Below are positions 26,646 through 36,246 of a DNA stretch of 64,000 nt, piece after piece. The DNA comes from an uncultured Clostridiaceae bacterium (lineage in GTDB: Bacteria > Bacillota > Clostridia > TANB77 > CAG-508): NCBI GenBank assembly GCA_947642455.1, contig CANRSN010000003.1, forward strand, positions 1 through 64,000, given 5' to 3'. A program made the translations under genes and the position numbers. Position 1 is the stretch's first letter, and each line of letters opens with the position of its first letter. The notes beneath the pieces are model-generated. The model was not told where the DNA came from. It searched no databases and saw only the letters and a list, made by a program, of their open reading frames with translations.

Positions 26646-27758
26646 GTGAAAGACAAATTAGTAAAACAAAAGAATGTATTATATTATATAGCAATATTTA
26701 TGATTTTTATAATAGGAAATAATAATACATCATCAATATTGAACCTTGATCCAATATTTAGACAGATGATGTATGGAATTGCGGTTATATTATTAGGAAT
26801 AAAAATATTATGTGATAAGCATTCTTTAAAAGAATATATATTAATGGGAATTTTAGGATTGGTATTTTTATACACAAGTATTAAAGTAGATAATATATTC
26901 TTTATAGTAAACTACATATTAATTATATCAATATCAGATATAAAAATAAGTGAAATTGTAAAAATTGATATAATTGTAAAAATGACATTTTTACTTGTAA
27001 ATTCAACAATATATTATATAGATGTATTAACTAATCAGATACCATTTGAAGAAAGACAGACATTATATTTTCACAATCCTAATACCACTATGGGAGTAAT
27101 ATTTTGGTTAATTGTTGACTTTATAATTTTATCCAAAGACAATTATAGAAAAGTTATGAAAACATCAACTATAGGTTTAATATTAATGTTTGTTGCATAT
27201 TGGATAACAGGCTCTAGAACAGCAATGTATTTATATATAATATTATATATATTAATAATACTAGCATATATTTTAAGAAATAAAAATATAAAAGTAATAA
27301 AAAAAATATCGAAATATGCAATAGATGTATTATTTATAACTTCACTTATAATATGTTTATTTTATCCTAAATTAAATTTACAAGAAGTAAATGCAGCATT
27401 ATCTGGAAGATTGTATAAATCGTATTGGGCATATAATAAATTCGGATTTAATATAGTAGCAGGAGAAACTCTAGATGAAATAGTAGATAATGTAATTTTA
27501 GATAATTTTTATACAAGAAGCATTGTATGTTATGGTATTATAATATATTTAATTTTAAGCATATGGATAAAGAAATTTAGCAAAAAAAATGATAGTAAAG
27601 TACTAGATATGATTGTTATAGTATTTTGCTTGTTCTTATTTAATGAAAGTTATCCTTATTTAATATCTAGATGTATAATACCTTTAATGATAGGACAAAA
27701 GGCACTACTTGGCAAGAAAGAAGGAGAGGCACAAAGTGAGAGTAAAAAATTCATTTAA
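26646..27758 (+). CDS. Wzy-like O-antigen/polysaccharide polymerase
   Basis: 370 residues, mostly hydrophobic, with 10-12 predicted membrane helices and a loop around 'GSRTAMYLYIILYILIIL'. Placement directly before the Wzx flippase and after glycosyltransferases supports a polymerase assignment, since Wzy proteins share little sequence. It starts at GTG 26646 with GAAGGAG upstream and overlaps the Wzx start by 23 bases. Confidence 0.72.
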   Translation: MKDKLVKQKNVLYYIAIFMIFIIGNNNTSSILNLDPIFRQMMYGIAVILLGIKILCDKHSLKEYILMGILGLVFLYTSIKVDNIFFIVNYILIISISDIKISEIVKIDIIVKMTFLLVNSTIYYIDVLTNQIPFEERQTLYFHNPNTTMGVIFWLIVDFIILSKDNYRKVMKTSTIGLILMFVAYWITGSRTAMYLYIILYILIILAYILRNKNIKVIKKISKYAIDVLFITSLIICLFYPKLNLQEVNAALSGRLYKSYWAYNKFGFNIVAGETLDEIVDNVILDNFYTRSIVCYGIIIYLILSIWIKKFSKKNDSKVLDMIVIVFCLFLFNESYPYLISRCIIPLMIGQKALLGKKEGEAQSESKKFI

Positions 27759-29259
27759 TAATACGACTTTAACATTCTTATCTAATCTAATAAATATAAT
27801 TGTAGGATTTATAGCACAAAAAATTTTTATAAATATTTTGGGAACAGAATACTTAGGTATAAATGGATTATTTACTAATATAATTTCTATGCTAGGTATT
27901 GTTGAGCTAGGTATAGGTTCTGCAATAATTTATAATTTATATAAACCCATAATAGAGAATGATAAAGAAACAATAAAGTCATTAATGAGTTTCTATAAGA
28001 AGGCATATAATCTGATTTCTATTATTATATTTATATTAGGCATAATAATAATGCCATTTTTACCACTTTTTATTAAAGAAGTAAATGTAGATGTAAATCT
28101 AAACTTGGTATATTTACTATTTATTGCAGATATTATATGTTCATATATATTGTCATATAAAAGAAGTATTTTGTATGCATGTCAGAAAAATTATATTATA
28201 GATATAATACATATGACATATATAGTTGTATTAAATATTGTACAGTTAATAGTATTATATATTACAAAAAATTATTACTTATATCTAACAGTAAAAATAC
28301 TATGTAGATTAATAGAAAATATTGTAATAACATTAATTGTAAATAGAAAATATCCATATTTGGTAGAAAAAAATATAAATAAATTAAGTCCAGATATAGA
28401 AAAAGATATATTCAAAAAAATAAAAGCTCTATTTTTTCATAAAATAGGAGGATTTTTTGTTAAAGGAACAGACAATATTATAATATCTACATTTATTGGA
28501 ATAACACAAGTAGGGTATTATTCAAACTATTATATGATTTTTCATGCGATAGAAACATTATTTGGAAAAGCTATTACTGCATTAACTCCAAGTGTTGGAG
28601 ATATGTTAGTTACAGAAACACAGCAAAAAAAATACGATATATTTAAAAAAGTTAGATTTATTAACTTCTGGATTGCTTGTTTTTGTGGAATATCAATATT
28701 ACTAATAATGGATAGTTTTATTACTATATGGTTAGGTAAAGAATATATATTAGGACAATTAGTCTTAATTGTGTTAGTATTTAATTTCTATCAAAAGATG
28801 ATGAGAAATTCATATAGTACATTTAAAGAGGCAGCAGGAATTTTTTATGAAGACAGATTTGTGCCAATTGTTGAATCTATATTAAATATAATATTATCAA
28901 TCATTCTAATAAAGCCATTTGGTTTAGCAGGAGTATTTATGGGAACAATAATAAGCGGACTAGCGCTATGGTGCTATAGTTATCCTAAATATGTATATAA
29001 AAAGATATTCTTTAGAAGCTATAAAGATTACATAAAAGAAACTATAGGATATATATTACTATTTATTGTAATTTCTATAGTATCACTAGTTGTCTCAAGT
29101 ATGTTTATTTTTGAAAATATATGGATTAGATTTATAAAAAATGTAATAATATCTGCAATAATTCCAAACATAATGATTATAATAATTTTTTATAAAACTG
29201 ACAACTTTAAATATTATAAAGACTTAGTTTTTAATATAATAAAACATAGGAAAAAATAG
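27736..29259 (+). CDS. Wzx-like oligosaccharide flippase
   Basis: 507 residues from GTG 27736, with AAGGAGAGG six bases upstream. The longer frame from 27709 is rejected because it precedes the SD. It is a MOP-superfamily exporter with about 12-14 helices. The N-terminus ('NTTLTFLSNLINIIVGFIAQKIFI..LGTEYLGINGLF') is typical of capsule repeat-unit flippases. It flips the undecaprenyl-linked unit for polymerisation by the neighbouring Wzy. Confidence 0.9.
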   Translation: MRVKNSFNNTTLTFLSNLINIIVGFIAQKIFINILGTEYLGINGLFTNIISMLGIVELGIGSAIIYNLYKPIIENDKETIKSLMSFYKKAYNLISIIIFILGIIIMPFLPLFIKEVNVDVNLNLVYLLFIADIICSYILSYKRSILYACQKNYIIDIIHMTYIVVLNIVQLIVLYITKNYYLYLTVKILCRLIENIVITLIVNRKYPYLVEKNINKLSPDIEKDIFKKIKALFFHKIGGFFVKGTDNIIISTFIGITQVGYYSNYYMIFHAIETLFGKAITALTPSVGDMLVTETQQKKYDIFKKVRFINFWIACFCGISILLIMDSFITIWLGKEYILGQLVLIVLVFNFYQKMMRNSYSTFKEAAGIFYEDRFVPIVESILNIILSIILIKPFGLAGVFMGTIISGLALWCYSYPKYVYKKIFFRSYKDYIKETIGYILLFIVISIVSLVVSSMFIFENIWIRFIKNVIISAIIPNIMIIIIFYKTDNFKYYKDLVFNIIKHRKK

Positions 29260-29294
29260 AATGTTATATATTTAAGGAAGGAATGAGATTAAAA

Positions 29295-30596
29295 ATGAAA
29301 ATAGTAGTAGCAGGAACAGGATATGTAGGTTTAGTTACAGCAGTATGTTTGTCAACATTAGGGCACAATATTACATGTGTAGATGTAGATGAAAATAAAA
29401 TTAAAATGTTAAAAGAAGGAAAGTCACCAATTTTTGAACCAGATCTTGAAGAAATTATGCTAAAAAATAAAGAACTAATAACATATACAACAGATAGTAA
29501 AAATGCTTATAGAGATGCAGATGTGATATTTATAGGAGTTGGTACTCCAGAGAAAAAAGATGGTAGTGCAAATTTAAAATATGTTTATACTGTAGCAGAA
29601 GAAATAGGAGAAAGCTTAGGAAAAGATGCTATTATTGTAGTAAAATCAACAGTTCCAATAGGAACAAATGATAAAGTAGAAAATATTTTAAATAAAAATA
29701 AGAAAGATAATATAAAAATAGAAGTTGTATCAAATCCAGAATTTTTAGCACAAGGAACAGCTGTAAGAGACACTTTACATGCTCAAAGAATTGTATTAGG
29801 AGTGCCTTCAAAACATGCAGAAAATATTATGAAACAAGTTTATGATGGTTATGGACAACCATATGTAATTACAGATAGAGCAAGTAGTGAAATGATAAAA
29901 TATGCAGCAAATGATTTCTTGGCATTAAAAATATCATATATAAATGAGATTGCTAATTTATGTGAATTAGTAGGAGCAAATATTGAAGATGTAGCAAGAG
30001 GAATGGGAATGGATTCGAGAATAGGAGATAAATTTTTAAATGCAGGAATAGGTTATGGAGGTTCTTGTTTCCCAAAAGATACAAAAGCATTGCATTGGCT
30101 TGCTAATTACTATGATTATGAATTGAAAACAATAAAAGCAGCAATAGAAGTAAATGCAAATCAAAAAATAAAATTATTAAAAAAAGCACGAAAATATTAT
30201 GAAGATTTTGAAGGGTTAAATGTAGCAGTATTAGGTCTAGCTTTCAAACCTAACACAGATGATCTAAGAGAAGCACCATCATTATATAATATTCCAATAT
30301 TAATAGATGAAGGAGCTAATATAAAAGCATATGATCCAATAGCAGAAAAAAATTTCAGAAAAATTTACCCAACTGAAGTTACATATTGTAAGTCCATAGG
30401 GGAAACTATAAAAAATGCAGATATTTGCTTTATTTTTACAGAATGGGATTTTGTAAAAGATATGGATATATCTTTATTTGAAAAATTAATGAAAAAACCA
30501 ATTGTTATTGATGGAAGAAATTGTTTCAAATTAGATAAAGTGCAAAATTATAATATTATATATGAATCAATTGGAAGAAAAAGTATGATAAGATAA
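29295..30596 (+). CDS. UDP-glucose 6-dehydrogenase family protein
   Basis: 433 residues from ATG 29295; ATG 29283 is an alternative start. It has a Rossmann N-terminus ('MKIVVAGTGYVGLV'), 'VKSTVPIGTNDKVE', 'NPEFLAQGTAV', and the catalytic Cys in 'GIGYGGSCFPKDTKAL' (about residue 257). The C-terminal domain contains 'LGLAFKPNTDDLREAPS'. It makes UDP-glucuronate (or a related uronate) for the glycan. A 64-bp MITE lies directly after it. Confidence 0.93.
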   Translation: MKIVVAGTGYVGLVTAVCLSTLGHNITCVDVDENKIKMLKEGKSPIFEPDLEEIMLKNKELITYTTDSKNAYRDADVIFIGVGTPEKKDGSANLKYVYTVAEEIGESLGKDAIIVVKSTVPIGTNDKVENILNKNKKDNIKIEVVSNPEFLAQGTAVRDTLHAQRIVLGVPSKHAENIMKQVYDGYGQPYVITDRASSEMIKYAANDFLALKISYINEIANLCELVGANIEDVARGMGMDSRIGDKFLNAGIGYGGSCFPKDTKALHWLANYYDYELKTIKAAIEVNANQKIKLLKKARKYYEDFEGLNVAVLGLAFKPNTDDLREAPSLYNIPILIDEGANIKAYDPIAEKNFRKIYPTEVTYCKSIGETIKNADICFIFTEWDFVKDMDISLFEKLMKKPIVIDGRNCFKLDKVQNYNIIYESIGRKSMIR

Positions 30597-30638
30597 ATAT
30601 TAATAATACAGCAGACAATATAATACTTTTTAATAGTT

Positions 30639-30702
30639 GTTACAATTTACAGTTTGTAAAATTATATATTATCTAAATAGAAATTGAGTTGAGAATTGTA
30701 AC
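30639..30702. mobile_element. MITE-like element, 64-bp short form (copy B)
   Basis: Inverted ends (GTTACAATTTAC...GAATTGTAAC) enclose the central '...AAATTATATATT...CTAAATAGAAATTG...' sequence. It is flanked by a perfect 8-bp direct repeat TAATAGTT (30631-30638 and 30703-30710), as expected for a transposed element. Confidence 0.8.
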
Positions 30703-30740
30703 TAATAGTTACTATTTGTCTAAAAATGTATTAAAAACAC

Positions 30741-30769
30741 TTGATAAATAGATATTAAATTGATATAAT
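30741..30769 (+). promoter_or_regulatory. Consensus promoter for the initiating sugar transferase/LCP genes
   Basis: TTGATA (30741-30746), a 17-base spacer and TATAAT (30764-30769) lie 79 bases upstream of ATG 30848. This indicates a new transcription unit after the UDP-glucose dehydrogenase gene. Confidence 0.75.
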
Positions 30770-30847
30770 AATAATAAGGGACTAAAATGAGAAGACATAA
30801 AAAATTCTAATAAGCATTAAAGAGATATATAAAGGGGGATGTGAATT

Positions 30848-31477
30848 ATGTATCAATGTGTAAAAAGAGTAATAGATTTCTTGTTAGCATTAATACTTTT
30901 AATAATTGCATCAATTCCAATGCTAATAGTATCAATAGCAATAAAATTAGAAGATAGAGGACCTATAATATATAAATCAAAAAGAATGGGAAAATCTCTA
31001 AAAGAATTTAATACATATAAATTTAGATCAATGAAAACAGATCGAAAAGAACTAAAGAGTAACATGTCACATGACGAGATGACTACAAAAGTTGGAAAAT
31101 TTATTAGAAAAACAAGTTTGGATGAATTACCACAATTGTTTAATGTATTAAAAGGGCAAATGAGTTTTATAGGACCTAGACCTTGGATACCAGAGTATTA
31201 TGAATGGTTTACAGATGAACAAAAAAGAAGAGCTAATGTACTTCCAGGAATATCAGGATTAGCTCAAGTAAAAGGTAGAAATGGAATAAATATCTTTAAA
31301 AAAATAGATTATGACTTAGAGTATGTTGATAATATAAGTTTATGGATGGATATAAAATGTGTTTGGCTAACTATTGTAACATTATTTAAAAAGAGCAATG
31401 CAGAGATTTCGGAACAAGGGATTAAGCAAGAAATTGAAGACTTAAAAGGGCAAAGAACATATACAAAAGCAATGTAA
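30848..31477 (+). CDS. Initiating sugar-phosphate transferase (PglC/WbaP-type)
   Basis: 209 residues: one N-terminal membrane helix or re-entrant segment ('FLLALILLIIASIPMLIVSIAIKLEDRGPIIYKSKRMG'), then the catalytic block 'FRSMK' ... 'RKTSLDELPQLFNVLKGQMSFIGPRP'. The Asp-Glu dyad is in 'LDELPQ'. It transfers a sugar 1-phosphate from a nucleotide sugar to undecaprenyl phosphate, starting repeat-unit synthesis for the Wzx/Wzy pathway. GGGGG upstream is a strong SD. Confidence 0.93.
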   Translation: MYQCVKRVIDFLLALILLIIASIPMLIVSIAIKLEDRGPIIYKSKRMGKSLKEFNTYKFRSMKTDRKELKSNMSHDEMTTKVGKFIRKTSLDELPQLFNVLKGQMSFIGPRPWIPEYYEWFTDEQKRRANVLPGISGLAQVKGRNGINIFKKIDYDLEYVDNISLWMDIKCVWLTIVTLFKKSNAEISEQGIKQEIEDLKGQRTYTKAM

Positions 31478-31532
31478 GTAATATGTAAAAGTATATGATA
31501 TGAAAAACAAAAGTATTAATGGAGGAAATAAA

Positions 31533-33011
31533 ATGTCAGGAAAACATTCACAAGGAAATAGTGAAAAAAGAAAAAATAAAGTAGAAAATTCTAGAAATGA
31601 TAAAATAGTGCAAAATGTTTTTAGAGTGTTAGCTGTTATTTATGCTATTATTACAATAGTATTTTACATATCAGTACTAAGTTTAAACTTATTGCCAGGA
31701 ATTTATGTTACAATTTTTACAGTATTTATAATATTAGTTACACTTGCAATAGTTTTAGGAATTGCTAAAAAATATAAAAAGCGAATGATAAATATTATAT
31801 GTATAATACTTGCAATTATTATATCATTTATACAGATATTTGCAACAAATTACATATTTGCAACAAAAGGATTCTTAGACAGTATGTTTAAAGAAGTAGA
31901 GGAAACAGAAGACTACTATATAGTTGTAAAAAAGAGTAGTAAATATGAAACAATAGATGACATAGAAGGAAAAGAAGTATACCTATTTCAGATAGAAGAA
32001 GCTGTAAAAGAGCAAGTAAAATCAGAAGCAAATATTAACTTAAAGGAGCAAGAAAACCTAACACAAATAGGGCAAGATTTATTAGATAATAAAGTTGAAG
32101 CAATATTAGTTAGTTCAACACAAAATAATATACTAAAGGAAGAAATTGAAAACTTTGAAGAAAATACAAAAACAATTAGTACAACAACACATACAATACA
32201 AACATCATCTAATATTGAAACACAAAACACAAAATATAATATGAAAAATGGAATATTTAATGTATACATTAGTGGAATAGATACATCAGGGAAAATAAGC
32301 AATGTATCAAGAAGTGATGCTAATATTCTTGTTACTGTTAATACAAATACACATGAAGTATTACTAACATCCATTCCTAGAGATTACTATGTAACATTAC
32401 ATAGTAAAAGAGCCAAAGACAAATTAACACATTCAGGTATATATGGAGTTAGCGAAACTGTTACTACAGTAGAAGACTTATTAGATATTGACATTAACTA
32501 TTATGTAAGAGTAAACTTTACAACAGTAATAAAACTAGTAGATACACTAGGTGGTGTGGATGTTTATTCAGATTATGACTTTGCTGTAAGTGGATATCAA
32601 TATAAAAAAGGATATAATCATGTAGATGGAAAATCTGCATTAGTATTTAGTAGAGAAAGACACTCATTTGCAAGTGGAGACAATCAGAGAGTTAAAAATC
32701 AACAACATGTAATAGAGGCAATAATAAACAAAGTATTAAACAGTACAACAATATTAACAAAATATACAGATATACTTAATTCCTTAAATGGTTCATTCCA
32801 AACTAATATAGACCAAAATGATATTAGTAACCTTGTAAAAGATCAATTACAAAGTATGTCATCTTGGAAAATAAAAAATAATGCTTTAACAGGTTCTGGT
32901 GCATCTAGTTCAACATATTCAATGGGAAGTACAAAATTATATGTTATGATACCAGATGCTACATCTGTAGAAAAAGCAAAAGATCAAATAAAGGCAGTAA
33001 TGGGAGAATAA
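31533..33011 (+). CDS. LytR-CpsA-Psr family glycan ligase
   Basis: 492 residues from ATG 31533, after GGAGG at 31521-31525; the ATG at 31500 lacks an SD. A basic cytoplasmic tail precedes three hydrophobic helices (about 40-125). A small extracellular domain follows ('YYIVVKKSSKYETIDDIEGKEV', periplasmic-binding-like). Then comes the LCP domain: 'GIDTSG', 'SDANILVTVN', 'SIPRDYYV', 'KLTHSGIYG' and 'FSRERHSFASGDNQR'. LCP enzymes attach lipid-linked glycans to peptidoglycan and fit the preceding glycan genes. Confidence 0.93.
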   Translation: MSGKHSQGNSEKRKNKVENSRNDKIVQNVFRVLAVIYAIITIVFYISVLSLNLLPGIYVTIFTVFIILVTLAIVLGIAKKYKKRMINIICIILAIIISFIQIFATNYIFATKGFLDSMFKEVEETEDYYIVVKKSSKYETIDDIEGKEVYLFQIEEAVKEQVKSEANINLKEQENLTQIGQDLLDNKVEAILVSSTQNNILKEEIENFEENTKTISTTTHTIQTSSNIETQNTKYNMKNGIFNVYISGIDTSGKISNVSRSDANILVTVNTNTHEVLLTSIPRDYYVTLHSKRAKDKLTHSGIYGVSETVTTVEDLLDIDINYYVRVNFTTVIKLVDTLGGVDVYSDYDFAVSGYQYKKGYNHVDGKSALVFSRERHSFASGDNQRVKNQQHVIEAIINKVLNSTTILTKYTDILNSLNGSFQTNIDQNDISNLVKDQLQSMSSWKIKNNALTGSGASSSTYSMGSTKLYVMIPDATSVEKAKDQIKAVMGE

Positions 33012-33027
33012 AAAATAGTAATAAATT

Positions 33028-33076
33028 CCCTTGTACAAGCATATATTATATATAGTAATATTCTTGTACAAGGGAG
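33028..33076 (+). promoter_or_regulatory. Inverted repeat overlapping the spoIIP ribosome binding site
   Basis: CCCTTGTACAAG (33028-33039) and its exact complement CTTGTACAAGGG (33063-33074) flank 23 bases. The right arm overlaps the AGGGAG SD (33071-33076) of spoIIP. Each arm also contains the self-complementary 10-mer CTTGTACAAG. It could be an SD-sequestering hairpin or a pair of operator half-sites. Confidence 0.65.
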
Positions 33077-33081
33077 AAAAA

Positions 33082-34275
33082 ATGGTAAATTTAACAGTAA
33101 TAAATAGAAAAGATATAACAAAATATTTAGTAAAAATAATTATAATAAGTATAATATTATTAATTATAACTAAATATTTTTTTAGTGAAAAAGGGGAAAA
33201 AGAAAAAATTGAACAGACAGGTACACAGTTAGCAAGTTATATAGAAGGAGTAGACTTAAGGGAAATATTGAGTAAAACAATACCAGGAATAAATGAATAT
33301 AGAAAAACTTTATCAGAGCAAAAAGATGGAATGCAAGAAATATATGAAACAGACATAGAGACAATACAGCCATTAAAAATAGCTATAGACATGCAAACAA
33401 GCATGTTTAAAAGCATTACTATAAAAAATGAGAATACACAAGTAGCAGAAAATAAACCAGAAGAGCCAGAGCAAGGAGAAGGTGAAATACCAGAAGAAGA
33501 GAAAATAGAACAAGCACAAACAGGACTAAGTACAGAAATTGTTAAAAACAATGTACCAGACAAATTTACAAACCAATATAAAGGTGTACAAATAAAAAAT
33601 GGAACAAGCTACAATTTAACAGAGGAAATGTTAGTACCAGATGTTACAGTAAATAATAAAAACATAATGATATTTCATACACATACATGTGAAAGCTATA
33701 CAGCAAGCGAGGGATACGAATATCAGCAAACAGGAAACTATAGAACTACAGATTTAAACTTTAATGTAGCAAGAGTAGGAACAGAATTAGAAAAACAACT
33801 AAAAAGTTATAATTATAATGTAATACATGATACGACATATCATGATTATCCAGCATATAATGGTTCATATGACCGTTCCTTAACAACAGTACAAAATTTG
33901 CTTACTCAAAATCCACAAACAGATGTGGTACTTGATATACATAGAGATGCAATAGGAGATTATTCATATGCACCAAAAGTAAAAATAGGAGAAGAATATG
34001 CAGCACAGTTGATGTTTGTAATTGGAACAGATGGAGGAGGTTTGCAACATGCAAACTGGCTCCAAAACTTGAAGTTTGCTGTAAAAGTGCAACAAAAAGC
34101 AAATGAGTTATATCCAGGATTGTTTAAGTCAATAGTATTAAGAAACTCAAGATATAATCAACATTTAGCAAAAGGAGCTGCAATAATAGAAGTAGGAGCA
34201 ACAGGAAATACTATGGATGAATGTCTAAATAGTATGAAATATCTAGCAAAAGTATTAGATGAAGTAATGAAATAG
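33082..34275 (+). CDS. spoIIP: Stage II sporulation protein P
   Basis: 397 residues from ATG 33082, five bases after AGGGAG. It has an N-terminal transmembrane anchor (about 14-33), a low-complexity Pro/Glu linker, then the SpoIIP amidase/endopeptidase domain. The domain carries 'IMIFHTHTCESY' (metal ligands), 'VVLDIHRDAIGD', 'MFVIGTDGGG' and 'AIIEVGATGNTMDEC'. SpoIIP degrades septal peptidoglycan with SpoIID and SpoIIM during engulfment. Its usual neighbour gpr is not seen; it lies after an LCP gene. Confidence 0.95.
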   Translation: MVNLTVINRKDITKYLVKIIIISIILLIITKYFFSEKGEKEKIEQTGTQLASYIEGVDLREILSKTIPGINEYRKTLSEQKDGMQEIYETDIETIQPLKIAIDMQTSMFKSITIKNENTQVAENKPEEPEQGEGEIPEEEKIEQAQTGLSTEIVKNNVPDKFTNQYKGVQIKNGTSYNLTEEMLVPDVTVNNKNIMIFHTHTCESYTASEGYEYQQTGNYRTTDLNFNVARVGTELEKQLKSYNYNVIHDTTYHDYPAYNGSYDRSLTTVQNLLTQNPQTDVVLDIHRDAIGDYSYAPKVKIGEEYAAQLMFVIGTDGGGLQHANWLQNLKFAVKVQQKANELYPGLFKSIVLRNSRYNQHLAKGAAIIEVGATGNTMDECLNSMKYLAKVLDEVMK

Positions 34276-34284
34276 AAGCTAGTG

Positions 34285-34348
34285 GTTACAATTCACAGTT
34301 TGTAAAATTATATATTGCCTAAATAGAAATTGGGCTATGAATTGTAAC
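34285..34348. mobile_element. MITE-like element, 64-bp short form (copy C)
   Basis: Starts GTTACAATTCACAG, ends CTATGAATTGTAAC, and is flanked by a perfect 8-bp direct repeat AGCTAGTG (34277-34284 and 34349-34356). Same length and internal sequence as copy B; it inserted just after the spoIIP stop. Confidence 0.85.
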
Positions 34349-34460
34349 AGCTAGTGTTCATTTTTAATAAAATATTAAAAAATATATATGAAATTATATA
34401 AGTTTATGATATACTAGGAATGTATAAAAAATATAGTATAAAAAAATAAAAGGAGTAAAA

Positions 34461-35075
34461 ATGATAATATCAGAAAAATATAAAAAAACATATATAGATA
34501 ATAAAATATATCATACCGTAGTTCTTGTAGATATTATAGAAATAAAAGGGGAAAAATACATTATAATAACAGGCTATCTATTTGACCCAAAAGAGACAGA
34601 AAAATTGGTAACAATAAAAGAAGAATATAAAGAAAGTACATTTTTTAAAAGGAACATAGAAGATGAAAAGTCAGATATAGATGCCTATTATTTAATATAT
34701 AATATAAATAAAAAGCAAGAAATAAAAGACAAAAAACAATTTGTTATAGAAAATAGTTTAGAAAAATTGCTACAATTAGACAAAACTGAATGTAAAAATA
34801 TAGATATAGAGCAGAAAAAAATATGTGTAATAAAAATTAATAATGAAGAATATATGTTTTTAGAAATAGAAGATGAATATTTATTAATGAAAAATACAGA
34901 AAATAGGCTATATGTAGAAAAAGTTATAATGTTTAATGAGTATAATAATGAAATAGAATTATTAAATATGCAAGAAAAAAATGAAAGACCACATATAATA
35001 AAAACAATAAATGATATAAGTAAATTTTTAGTAAAAATAATAGCAAATAACAAAGAGATAGAGGAATTAGAATAA
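34461..35075 (+). CDS. Hypothetical protein
   Basis: 204 residues, acidic and lysine-rich, with no signal peptide or membrane helix and no family I can name. The N-terminal ~60 residues form predicted beta strands ('KIYHTVVLVDIIEIKGEKYIIITGYLF'). A second strand-rich repeat-like segment occurs near 125-160 ('KICVIKINNEEYMFLEIEDEYLLM'). It ends one base before the PHP gene, so the two are co-transcribed. Confidence 0.55.
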   Translation: MIISEKYKKTYIDNKIYHTVVLVDIIEIKGEKYIIITGYLFDPKETEKLVTIKEEYKESTFFKRNIEDEKSDIDAYYLIYNINKKQEIKDKKQFVIENSLEKLLQLDKTECKNIDIEQKKICVIKINNEEYMFLEIEDEYLLMKNTENRLYVEKVIMFNEYNNEIELLNMQEKNERPHIIKTINDISKFLVKIIANNKEIEELE

Positions 35076-35076
35076 A

Positions 35077-35997
35077 ATGGAAACGATAGAGGATAACTTA
35101 GAATATATAGATATACATATACATTCAACATATTCGGATGGAACTTATACACCATTAGAAATATTAAAACTAGCAGAAAAACAAAATTTAACAGTTATAT
35201 CAATTACAGATCATAATAATGTAGATGCATTTGAAGAAATAAAAAATATACCATACAATGGAATAGTATTAAGAGGTTGTGAAATAACAACTACATATAA
35301 TGGAGAAATAATAGAAATATTAGCATATAAGGTTAATGAAAATTTTAGAGAAAGATTAGCAGAAATTCGTTTATCTCAAAGAGATGCGAAGCAAAGACAA
35401 TATAAAGTTAGCTGTATCACAATAGATACTTTAGCGGAAAAAGGAGTAAAGTTTAGAAATAATTATGGAGATGAATTTTATAAGAATCCAAAACAATTTT
35501 ATGATACTAAAAAAGAAAGTTCTATGGATGGAATTTTAAGAGAAATAAAAAGATATGAAGAAAATGCAAAATTTTTTGGTGGATTGGAAAATATGCTTAA
35601 AATTAACACAAATGAATTTGTAAGAAATATGATATATAATCCTAAAAGCATATTTTATATAGATCAAACTAAATTATATCCTAGTTTAGAAAAAGTGTTA
35701 GAAATAATACATGAATGTGATGGGTTAGCATTTTTAGCACATTTATATGTATATTCAGAAACAATAGCTCAAAATTTAGATAATATTGTAAAGAATTATA
35801 AATTAGATGGATTAGAATGCTATTATACACTTTTTACAAAAGAGCAAACTGAATATCTTACAAATTATTGTAAAAAGAAAAAATTGTATATGTGTGGTGG
35901 TAGTGATTTTCATGGAAAAAAGAAGAAAAATTTTAATTTAGGAACAGGAAAAGGCAATTTGAGAATTTCAAAAGAAATAATTGAACAATGGTTATAG
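35077..35997 (+). CDS. PHP-domain phosphoesterase
   Basis: 306 residues with the PHP metal-binding motifs 'DIHIHSTYSDG' (N-terminal His-x-His), 'ITDHNN' and a later 'AHLYVY' and 'GGSDFHG'. Members hydrolyse phosphate esters or small nucleotides such as 3',5'-nucleoside bisphosphates; the substrate is not known here. Compared with short family members it has a ~100-residue insertion between the second and third motifs. Confidence 0.88.
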   Translation: METIEDNLEYIDIHIHSTYSDGTYTPLEILKLAEKQNLTVISITDHNNVDAFEEIKNIPYNGIVLRGCEITTTYNGEIIEILAYKVNENFRERLAEIRLSQRDAKQRQYKVSCITIDTLAEKGVKFRNNYGDEFYKNPKQFYDTKKESSMDGILREIKRYEENAKFFGGLENMLKINTNEFVRNMIYNPKSIFYIDQTKLYPSLEKVLEIIHECDGLAFLAHLYVYSETIAQNLDNIVKNYKLDGLECYYTLFTKEQTEYLTNYCKKKKLYMCGGSDFHGKKKKNFNLGTGKGNLRISKEIIEQWL

Positions 35998-35999
35998 TG

Positions 36000-36040
36000 T
36001 GTAGCAAACTAGGATATTTTATCCTAATTTGCTACATTTT
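36000..36040 (+). terminator. Intrinsic terminator after the PHP gene
   Basis: GTAGCAAA (36001-36008) pairs with TTTGCTAC (36028-36035), with an inner AGGAT/ATCCT stem, followed by ATTTT, right after the stop codon. Confidence 0.8.
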
Positions 36041-36246
36041 AATATCTGTGATTTATTGTTAATTGAAAATTGTAATTGTTCAGAGATAGTTTAAGAGATC
36101 TGGATAGTTACTAAAAATTAATAAAATTAGATAAAAACTATTCCATTTTTACAAAAAACAGTATATAATACAGACATCAAGAGAAAAAACTAAGAAGAAA
36201 TAGAAGTAAGGAGAATTTGTGCCTTGAGGAAGGAATGTGATTAAAT

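Noticed and set aside
31988..32374. 128-codon minus-strand frame inside the LCP gene
   Set aside because: Antisense shadow of a well-supported gene; Ser/Val/Cys-rich composition with no recognisable domain.
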